From Xestospongia muta (lineage: Eukaryota > Porifera > Demospongiae > Haplosclerida > Petrosiidae): a stretch of DNA of 64,000 bases. A program made the translations under genes and the position numbers. The stretch is taken from the NCBI GenBank assembly GCA_963693285.1, contig OY848922.1:1724923-1788922 (forward strand), in the 5' to 3' direction. Positions within the stretch are counted from its first letter, which is position 1. Each line of letters starts with the position of its first letter. Below are positions 52,682 to 61,830 of the stretch, piece by piece. Under the pieces are notes generated by a model, which saw only the letters and a program-made list of their open reading frames with translations, was not told the DNA's origin and ran no database searches.

Positions 52682-54713
52682 TCAATGAGGAGGTAAATCA
52701 TCAACCTCCTCATATATAGGATCTTTTTGATCAGACATTACACCATAAGCTGAATTATCAGTGACAGTAAATACTGTATTTGACAACTCAACTATTATTT
52801 GGTTATTAGGTGATTTACATTTTTTCACAATAACACAGTATACTAACACACATATAACTACGAATATAATTAGAACAAATAACACTATTGAAATGGAAAC
52901 TGTAATAGCTATCACAGTTATAATGTTTCCAGACACTGTTAGAATAGTGGTGGTACCAGTTGAAGTCATTGTAGCAGTAATATCAATAGTTGTAGTAGCT
53001 GTAGGAAAATAATTTAAAAACAAAGTCACTTCCTTACCACATGTTAGGCCATTAGATGTTCATGTTATACAATATGAGTTTAGAAGGTTATTATAATTGT
53101 GTATTAAAGTATGGAACTTTGTTGATAATCAGTGTATCAGTGTATAATATAGTCAATAGAGTTTAGATCAGATAATTGGTCTAAAAAGTAATAATAATAT
53201 AATTCATACCTGTTACAAACAGTTGTACTGTTCCTATTAAAGTGCTGTCATTTATACTACAAGTATAGACGCCCTCATCATCAGTAGTTGCTGATATAAT
53301 AGTCAGTTCACTGAGAATACCACTCTCCAGATTATCTCTTCCTCTTTGAGATTTACCTGAACCTTCACGTTCATCAATATTATACTGATCAAGGGAGTCA
53401 TTAATTGGAGATCCTGTCATATTATTTGTCCATATTATCTCATAGTAGGTGGATAGGTAACCAGTAAATGTACACTGTAGTCTAGCATTGTTTGATGACT
53501 GTACAGTCACTGGACTATTAGTAGATACCATACCTGTATAAAGTAATGAGAGAGCTTATTTGAATGAAAGCTATATTACTGGTAATTCATTGCATTCAAA
53601 TGTTTATTGAAGAAACAACTTATATGTAACTAATAATAGATTTATGGAAAAGTTGTGTTTTACACATACTAATATAGACAACTAATAATTCTTACCATCT
53701 AATGTTAGAGATATGGTAGTAGAAGTTCTATGTATAGTTTTCCCAAAGATATCATACTCAGCAGTACAAGTATAGGTTCCATTATCATCAGAGCTCAGTC
53801 TACTAATAGATAGGATACTAGTACGAGTTGTATCAGCATAGAAGACTTTTGTTTTGCCACTAGTTACTGTTGGTCCAGTCCAAGATAACCATCTGAATGA
53901 TCCATTATTAGATATTGTACAGTTCAGTTGTATGGAAGGTTGTAGAGTGGATGGACCATATTGTAACGACTGATCTGGTACTGTAAACTCAATAGGACTA
54001 TTATTAACAGTAGTACCTAGAGAGAGTAAACTATTATATTTGTCATTAGTATAATGAGGTCTTATTTACTTGTACCAGAGAAGAAAGTAAGTTCACTTAA
54101 AAGGGCTAGGTTGATTTGATATGAAGTGAAATCAAAATTGAGACGAAAGAATTGGTATCCACTTAAAGTGCCAGGGCTTGTTGTTATAATCAATGGTATA
54201 ACTAGAACTTGATCATCAGTTTGAAAAAACTCTGAATTATCAGCAAATGAGTATTCTATTTGAGTGTCATCTACTAGAGTACCACTAAAAGACACACTGG
54301 TTCTAATGGAAGGTAGTCCATATCCAGCACTGGGATTGTTGTAGAAGTAAACGTTCACTTGAGTTAAGGTAAATGATCGTGACCCAAAATTAAATTCTAA
54401 AGTAAAGCTATTATTCCATCCCATAAAGTTAGCAACATCAAATGTCATTCCTTCATTAGTGACATTATTAGTTAGTCTGACATTAGACGGACATCTTCTG
54501 AGATTCCTACTGTCTCCCAGGTTACAGTCAGCAGTAAATATACCACCTTCATAAGTAGTTGGTGGACTGACCAGATAAGTAACTGGTATATCTACAATAA
54601 AAATGAAGTCTTGTATAATAATAAGTCATAATAATTGTATTCTTCAACTTACGTTTTGTAGCAGAACAGAAGATATAAAAATAAAACAAGATAAAGAACA
54701 GCACTAAACCCAT
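52682..54713 (-). CDS. Two-Ig-domain membrane receptor, array copy D (truncated tail)
   Basis: Exons 54713-54653, 54591-54070, 54016-53696, 53533-53210, 52998-52682; 514 aa, phase-1 junctions. Signal peptide MGLVLFFILFYFYIFCSATK. The beta-rich domain is the longest of the four copies (exon 2 is 522 nt). The tail keeps SAYGVM and DPIYEEVDDLPPH, but a one-base insertion near 52685 gives an immediate TGA, removing the acidic DDEDDSSYI end shared by B and C. The exon 2 donor is GTAAAT where the other copies have GTAAGT. It is the 5'-most copy on the minus strand and is followed by a 2-kb gene-free region. Confidence 0.85.
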
Positions 54714-56784
54714 TCCAATTACCACTATTTAAGTCACCACACCCTCTTTACTGGGGTTTAATTCTTGGTTCATAAAATGTCTATCATGTCCCATAGTGTT
54801 ACTATAAATAGTAACAGGCACCATGACTATATTACTATAGTATACTGTTGTAATAAAACTCATATTATATAATATATACATTATAACATTATAGTGAATG
54901 ATATAATGTATATCAATGTAAAAACTGATTGGTTGATTTAACCAATATATGGCATCTAGAAAACTTAATTTGATCAAAAAGTAAGCATAGTACTGTTTTG
55001 ATCACTAATATATTACTGCTTATGTAAAACTACACAAACAGTCAATAACTACATAAACAGTCAATGTTGTGCTACTTTGTATACACAACCTACATAACCA
55101 TGTATCCATGTTTACATGCATAAATAAGCTTAAAATTGTAAGTTGTTATAATAGCATACATCATTACACATAATGTAATACATTATTAATTATACATTTC
55201 ACAATCTATTTAATTTTTACAATGAATACATTACAATTGTTATAAGTATAATACATACATCATACATTTGATCAACACATACATCATAGATTTGTCAAAA
55301 CATTTGTGATCTGATGTGTGAAAAGGGACCATTGTTAAAATACGTCAAAAACAATTTTGTATACCTTGAATAGCTGTACATATATAGCAACTGTATTTTC
55401 ACAAATCTGGTCATTAATATTTTGCCAGGACTGGTCCCTTATTACAAATCATGTCACATGTACTAGTGCTGATTTGTGTAAAATAATCATAAGTTTTAAT
55501 ATATGCATACATTATTAGTGCAGTACAATGAATACCACAAACTTCAGTACATTTTGTGTATCATAGATACAATACATACATTATTAATAAAATGCATTCA
55601 GGCATATAGATCACTTGAGTTCCAGGCATTGTATTGCTGAATATGGAAGCATAGTACTTACAATGTATGATGTGTAAGTTCAGTTCCATTATTATATCCA
55701 TTGGACATATTGATGGATGTATGGATGCATTAAATAGGATATATGAATTGGAAAATATACATATTTTATGGATGCAGAGTATGGCATAATGGATTAATAG
55801 TTGGAAAAATAGATACATAAACGTGTAAATAATTGTACAGGTGTATTATTAACTTAAAAAGAGTCAATTCTATCTAATTACTTGCTATTAGAGTAGGAGT
55901 CATATCATATTTTGCCGTAGGAATAGCATCAGCACTAGGTGACCACTAACTGGATGATATATGATCTATTTCTCTATGAGTTGTCATAGTCCCTAGCACA
56001 ACATAAAGGTTAAAAATACAGAGCTCAATCACTCTTTTAATCTACATTCAATTTACATCTTCTTGGCACACAATGTTATTTGTGAGACTTACTGCTTATT
56101 ACTTTATTTTATAAGATTATTTGAAACATGTTCTAGGTACCTGGATGAACATGATATTGATGTGATGTACACAAATTTTAGGACACTACCGATTTACAAT
56201 GTCACAAGTACTTTCATGTCAAGAATGTTTACATTCTACACTTCAAACACATGCTCATGCATGGTTCCTATGGTGGGCGGAGTCTGATAGTTCTTTTTCT
56301 CAATATATGTAGGTAGTCCATTTCTCAAGAAAAGAAGACTGCCATAAATAAATATTCTTTGAACTCAAATTGATCTACAGTAATAAATTTGAAAATAGGT
56401 AAGTTCTGCTTGTTCAAGTCAGGACACACCAATTACCTCAGATTATATAGTCAGAACCACCAAATTGCCCAATAAAATGATTTGTGTACACCAAAATAGA
56501 TTCTCTTTATAAAATTAAACCTGTTATAACCATTTGATTGCATAATAATAAGAGACAGTGGATGCCTCAATGGGCTTAGGTCACACCCATCAGTTGAGTA
56601 ATGTTAACAATATCCACTTGTTGGTATTCATCATTGGCATTCATTGCTGATCTTGTTACTCCATAGTAATAATTGCTTATAATAACAAGTAATTTATATA
56701 GCGACCACTAAATTGTATGGGAGTCACTACTATGAATTCCAAGTGATAAGATAGCTTCAAGGTCTATAGCTAACTGTTTGAAAT
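54714..56784. other. Gene-free region between the receptor array and the kinase gene
   Basis: The first ~950 bp is another copy of the array spacer. An ATGGATG tetranucleotide tract follows (about 55700-55820). Positions 56040-56290 resemble sequence downstream of EHBP1 at 41500-41700. The final ~500 bp shows nothing recognised. A 74-codon open frame at 56063 looks fortuitous. Confidence 0.65.
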
Positions 56785-58775
56785 ATGGGTCAAGGAGAGA
56801 GCCTTTTTTTTCCAATTCATGGACACAACATTCGTTTAAAGGATGGAGGCTCCCTTGTTGAAAGAATGACAGACTCTCGAAACCATGCTGTGGTGTTTAC
56901 AAGAAGGGCCCTGGAAGTGAACTGTCTTTTTCAGGTTAAAATTATGAAGTGTCAACACAAGAGCAAGAAAAGTATTCTGACCTCACAAATGGTAAGAACA
57001 ATAGTACAAGAGTGTGTACTATACATTCCTCTCATAAGTTTAATGATAAATAAATTGCAATCATCTTTATTTTAGGTAATTGGTATCACAACACAGAATC
57101 CTAATGATATTACAGATCTCAACAATGCTATTTCATTACATGACCTACAACAAGGCCATAGGTCAAGTCAGTTCTGGTGTGTTGAGGTAGCCACATTATC
57201 AAAAACCACTAAGAAACTTGACTCACACAGACAGTACAGAGATATGAGACTAAAAGAGAATGATACTATTGGCTTAATGATTACGCAGTCTGGTTATGTT
57301 CACCTCTTTAAAAATGGAATGGACAAAGAGTTAATTTGGAATGGTTTACCAACTCATCAAACTTTGTGGGGAATTGTGGAGCTTAACGGAAATATAACAA
57401 CTGTCAAAGCTGATAATAAGATTGGTAAGCTTAATGGACCAGAATATATATCAAGTTAATAACATAACAATATTGTATCACTATATATTAAGTCATTGTT
57501 ATGTTTCTTACAGTATCTAATATGTCACTTGAAGAAGATGGCATTGAGCGCCGTCGTCCCTTACCACCTCTTCCACCTATAACTCAAGCAGAACCTTATA
57601 GTCTACCAATAATGTCAGTCAGGGACTCTCCAACATCACCAAATCTAACACCTATCAAACAACGTAATGAACTAAGTACAAGAAGACCAACTCTCTCTAA
57701 AAGTTGTTCTGTGAATGAACTAGCTGATCGTCGGCCTGAACCTGTTACAACCCCAATTCAGCAACGTCTAAATCATCTTGAAGAAGAAAATGCTAGGTTA
57801 CAACTACTACAAACACAACAGCAACAAGAAATATTAAGACTAGAAGAGGAGAAGAATCGATATCAAGAACACTGCAGTGATCTTGAGGAACAAGTTACAA
57901 TATTACGTGCACAGTTATTACAATCCAGAAGAAGCCCAGTAGCCACCACTCCAGATCCAGATCATGATATTAGTTTCTGGGAAGTTAATCATCATGAATT
58001 GGACATTGGTGATCGTGTGATTGGTAGAGGTGGATGGGGAGAAGTCCGTGAGGGTACATTCCGGGGCCACAAGGTAGCAGTAAAGCAGCTGTATCAAGAG
58101 ATATTATCTCCTCATTATGTATCACTTGTTCGAAGAGAAATCAGTCTTATGGCCAAGGTCCGTCATCCCAATCTTGTTTTATTTATAGCCGCAGTTATTG
58201 ATCAAGCTACAGGAAGTCCCATCATTGTTATAGAGCTTCTTGATAGTAGTCTTCGTAAGGCATATCAACAAGGTCAGCTAAACCAATTTGGTAGCAAATT
58301 AAGGATAATGAAAGATGTTGCTGCTGCCTTGAATTATCTTCATTTGCATAAAGAGCCTATAATTCATAGAGACGTCAGTAGCGCTAATGTCTTGCTGGAA
58401 GCAATAGGAGGTGGTGAATGGAAGGGCAAATTGTCTGACTTTGGTTCTGCTAATATGGCTAGGCTAGCAACAACTGCTGCTCCAGGAGCTGAGGTTTATG
58501 CTGCTCCAGAGGTACCACGTAGTTCTTTAACAATCTCAACAAATGCTCATCAACTGCCAAGTATTGATGTATATAGCTATGGTATATTGCTTTGTGAAGT
58601 TCTTGCTGGACAATTTCCACTTCGCGATGCATTTCCAGGTATGTTACAAGTGGTAGCATCCACATCATTGCCTATGCATCAATTGACATTGTCTTGTATT
58701 GAGCAAGATCCAACAAGAAGACCAGCAATGAGTGATGTTCTAGCTCAAACAAATAGATGTTTGATTGAAATATAA
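56785..58775 (+). CDS. NHR (Neuralized) domain - coiled coil - TKL protein kinase
   Basis: Exons 56785-56991, 57076-57424 and 57514-58775 give 605 aa. Residues ~5-150 form a Neuralized homology repeat (FFPIHGHNIRLKDGGSLVER, AVVFTRRALEVN, GYVHLFKNGMD, LWGIVELNGN). A proline-rich linker (RRRPLPPLPP) and a Gln/Glu-rich coiled coil (~255-325) follow. The C-terminal kinase has glycine loop GRGGWGEVREG, VAVK lysine, RREI glutamate, HRDVSSAN catalytic loop, DFGSAN and AAPE. All key residues are present, so it is probably active, of tyrosine-kinase-like type. The start MGQGES fits an N-myristoylation signal, suggesting membrane anchoring. NHR domains bind phosphoinositides or partner proteins in the Neuralized family. 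Substrate and pathway are unknown. Confidence 0.9.
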
Positions 58776-59026
58776 TTGATCACAATCAATTAGTAATACT
58801 TGTTTGTTTTAGTTGTTAAACAACATAAAAATGACTGTTATGTTTTAACATATTTAATATAATAGTATAATTTCACAAACAAGAATGAGATGAAACAAAC
58901 ATTGTCAAAGATCAGATATAATTATATTTATTAATTCAATTATTACCCTACATTAATAACAAATTTATAACTATTATAATAAATTTATAACTATTATAAT
59001 AAATAATGACAGTACTAGTCTGCTGT

Positions 59027-60139
59027 TCAATATTGTGTCCATGAATATGTTCCTAAGACAGCTGTAAAGACAAGTTGAGCCACAGTTAAAGACACTACTG
59101 AGTATATCATAGCAGATCTGAAAGGTAGAGCACACAGTTGAGATACAAATGTTGACACTGTGGTCAAACTACCACAAAATCCAATAGCAATGCCAAATAA
59201 TAGAGCACTCACTATAATGTTATCAGGGATTTCAATAGAGGTGTAAGCAATTGACACTAAAGTACCAGCTAATATCATGGAACCTATAGAATTAGCTAAA
59301 AAGGTACCAAGTGGAAAGTCTTTAATAAATTTGAATTTGCTGGAATGTTTATCAAGAAAACTAAGACGCCAGCGTATGTAAGTACCTAGACCACCAAAGA
59401 TCAACGAAAACATTATTTGGTAGCTGTTAGTGAAAAGGCATATCAAAATTATATTCAATGTCACGAATGTATAGCCAACTATGGAGAAAAGTAACAATAG
59501 CCAGGTTTTGTTTAGACAACAAAATATTGCAGAGCAATGCTTCATGCTGCCATAATTTGAAAATGACAATAATTCAGCACTGTTCTTACCTAACAACAAA
59601 GCTGCTACTGGCATACCTACTCCTAACAATAGAACAGTGAAGAAACCCACGGCACGAGAAGCATGCTGTGCTGAATAGAGTGGTTGTAATGTTGTTTCAT
59701 TCAACTGCAGGAGGACTTTGGAAGCCTCAGCATTCCAAGAAGAGAAGGTAGTAAGTGATCCACACAACCCAGTTGACAAAGACGTGTATAGGATCTTGTG
59801 TTTTACTTGCAACTTATCTTTATATGCTATTAGTGCACCAATAAATGCTGTCCCCACAACTTGAGCCCACATAGAAGGAAAGTGCTGCACTCCATCCCAC
59901 AAGGAGAAATAAGAGAGATAGATACGTAACAGAACTCCAACGTACGTGGCCAAATAAAGTCCAATGATGGTGATAAAATGTTCAAGGGTTTGATATGCTC
60001 TAGGTCTCCAGGTATCTTGTTGTTTTTCCCAGCCATCATCATCTTGATTTTCAGCTGGCACTGATCCATATTTGAGTGGTTGTTCAACAGGATGTATTGT
60101 CACAGAAGATTCACTACTACTTATTACACTGGATGCCAT
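59027..60139 (-). CDS. FEX: Two-domain fluoride exporter (Fluc/CrcB/FEX family)
   Basis: A single uninterrupted exon encodes 370 aa. After a ~45-residue hydrophilic N-terminus come two tandem CrcB-like domains of about four membrane spans each. Domain 1 has GVLLRIYLSYF and GLCGSLTTFSSW. Domain 2 has GTYIRWRLSFL, PLGTFLANSIGS and GFCGSLTTVSTF. In bacterial Fluc dimers the pore uses the Asn of the GT.xxN motif and TTFS phenylalanines. Here domain 2 keeps the Asn (TFLANS), while the equivalent in domain 1 reads VVGTAFIG without it, as if one of two pores has degenerated, a pattern known in eukaryotic FEX proteins. Expected role: plasma-membrane F- export. It is intronless among intron-rich neighbours and converges with the kinase gene (251 bp between stops). 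Confidence 0.93.
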   Translation of the reverse strand: MASSVISSSESSVTIHPVEQPLKYGSVPAENQDDDGWEKQQDTWRPRAYQTLEHFITIIGLYLATYVGVLLRIYLSYFSLWDGVQHFPSMWAQVVGTAFIGALIAYKDKLQVKHKILYTSLSTGLCGSLTTFSSWNAEASKVLLQLNETTLQPLYSAQHASRAVGFFTVLLLGVGMPVAALLLGKNSAELLSFSNYGSMKHCSAIFCCLNKTWLLLLFSIVGYTFVTLNIILICLFTNSYQIMFSLIFGGLGTYIRWRLSFLDKHSSKFKFIKDFPLGTFLANSIGSMILAGTLVSIAYTSIEIPDNIIVSALLFGIAIGFCGSLTTVSTFVSQLCALPFRSAMIYSVVSLTVAQLVFTAVLGTYSWTQY

Positions 60140-60474
60140 AACAAGTGGAGTGACATTATATCACAAGCTTTAAATAGGAAGACTGCAGACAGTCCATCTT
60201 GTAAGCAAGCTTCCAGCCATCTGTTATTGTAGCTAGCTCATATTAAGCACTCTGTACACTTGTGTGATAACTTTAAAGAATTGTTGTTAATGACACTACC
60301 ATATGGAGCTGCCATTAGTGTGGATGTCCCAAGCATCGTTCTTTTAAAAATCAACAAATTTTAATTGTTTACCTAATACCATTATTAGTGAATAGATGAA
60401 ACATTGAATTCACACGGGATAAAACACACACACTATATATATAGCATCAATCAACTTATAATATTTTCATAGCG
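60140..60474. other. Intergenic region, fluoride exporter to SNAPIN
   Basis: Upstream of the exporter ATG and downstream of the SNAPIN stop. AT-rich; no recognised element beyond a short CACACA/TATATA patch near 60425. Confidence 0.6.
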
Positions 60475-61703
60475 TCATTGACAAGCTTCAATAGCTGCTC
60501 TCTGTCGAACCGTTTCTTTAGTGATATTACGTTGAAGCTTTTCCATCCTCTCCTACAGGAATTGAAATAGAAAAAATTAGTGATTTAATGCCATTCTTTA
60601 ATGAGGATATGAGTATCCTTAAAATCTCTAAGAAGAGGAAGTAATCTTTTAACTATAATTTTAATACAACTCCTTTCACACCACATCAAAGGACATATCT
60701 TACTTATCAATTTAAACAAAAACAGTTGTCATTCATTTTAATAATTCACTTGGGAATAATAAACATTCACTAATCAATAACTTCTTATCGTATACCGATT
60801 ATAGTATATATAAACAACTACATACCAGGGTTTCATCTAGAAAAGTTCAACAGGGGCGAAGTCACGGTAATTAACTTATTTAATGGGCGGGGTCACAGTA
60901 ATTATCTTATTTAAAGGGCAGGTTTCGTATAGTTTGAATTGTTTTTGAGATATTCTAGGAATGGGGGAAGTCGGGGATTTAGGAGGGGAAGCTTCCCCCT
61001 CGCCCCCCCCCCCTTGTAGATGAAACCCTGCACACATCACTTCTTTGTCTAAGTACAGTGCTATACAAGGTAGTATCCAAAGTATTGAAGTATCTATACT
61101 TTCTTGTACCTGTACATTCTGAAGTATATCATTGACTAATAGAATTCTTCTCCTAGAGATAGCTAATTTCTTAATATAAGTATCTAAGTCAATGGGCACT
61201 TTTTGCTTCTCAGATAACTGTCGTAACTCTACAAAATGATAAATGTTATAATTAATAATTATATATTCATAATTGGTAATTGATTTAACTATCAGGGTTT
61301 TGTCTCTGCACTAAATGAACAACCACTGAGCAAATTATGTTAATGATATTAAACACTCCAAAATAGATGGTACCTTCGGCCAATTTATCAATTTGTTCTC
61401 TCAGTTCAGATTGGCTGTTCCTGCATGTAGAAATGATAAATTTATTAAAACATTAACTTGATAAAATGATAATACAAAATGGAGTATCTTTGGATGGTAT
61501 ATGTCTAGCCCCTCCCCCTTCATTCACCTGACTTGTTCAACCTTTTCATCAATTTGCTGTACAGCAGGCTTAAGAGCACCAAGTATACCCGTAGCCAAGA
61601 CACTCTCCTGTCGCTGTTCTTCCTCGTCAGAAGTTGCGGGAAGTTGGGACTCCGTCGGAATAGTATCAGTGACGGGAGATTCAACCTCAATACTGGAAGC
61701 CAT
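60475..61703 (-). CDS. SNAPIN: SNAPIN, BLOC-1/BORC subunit
   Basis: Four exons, 61703-61528, 61420-61374, 61228-61110 and 60552-60475, give 139 aa (human is 136). The core matches human SNAPIN closely: LGALKPAVQQIDEKVEQVR, SQSELREQIDKLAEEL, QKVPIDLDTYIKKL, RRRILLVNDILQNVQERM and ITKETVRQRAAIEA. It is a helical coiled-coil protein. In animals SNAPIN belongs to BLOC-1 and BORC, which act in endolysosome biogenesis and positioning, and it binds SNAP-25. The N-terminal ~35 residues are acidic and poorly conserved. Intron 3 contains a MITE-like element. The start codon is 127 bp from the divergent DNAJA start. Confidence 0.95.
60826..61030. mobile_element. MITE-like element with perfect 14-bp inverted ends
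   Basis: CAGGGTTTCATCTA at 60826-60839 is exactly inverted at 61017-61030, enclosing ~205 bp within SNAPIN intron 3. The interior is much more GC-rich than the surroundings and repeats a GGGCG..GTCAC.GTAATTA.CTTATTTAA unit twice. No coding capacity. No convincing target-site duplication was seen. Confidence 0.75.
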
Positions 61704-61830
61704 GATGAATAGTAGGCGGAGCAAGCCACGTTATGACGTAATCTGAAAACCCAGGTGGTTCAGAAGCTTCTAGTCAGTTCAGTAGATTGATTCTCTTATT
61801 TATTCTACTTTTAAAAGTTCTACGAAGAAA
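61704..61830. promoter_or_regulatory. Short SNAPIN/DNAJA divergent promoter
   Basis: 127 bp separate the two start codons. It contains TTATGACGTAAT (CRE/ATF-like, about 61731-61742) and GAAGCTTCTAGTCAGTTC (about 61764), a short heat-shock-element-like GAA/TTC pair. Function is inferred. Confidence 0.45.

Noticed and set aside
42287..54713. Naming the receptors as known allorecognition (Alr) or sponge receptor tyrosine kinase genes
   Set aside because: No kinase domain is present, and Alr similarity is architectural only; the N-terminal domain is unassigned.
56063..56287. 74-codon plus-strand frame downstream of the receptor array
   Set aside because: It overlaps sequence related to the EHBP1 3' flank, where the frame is not kept; treated as fortuitous.
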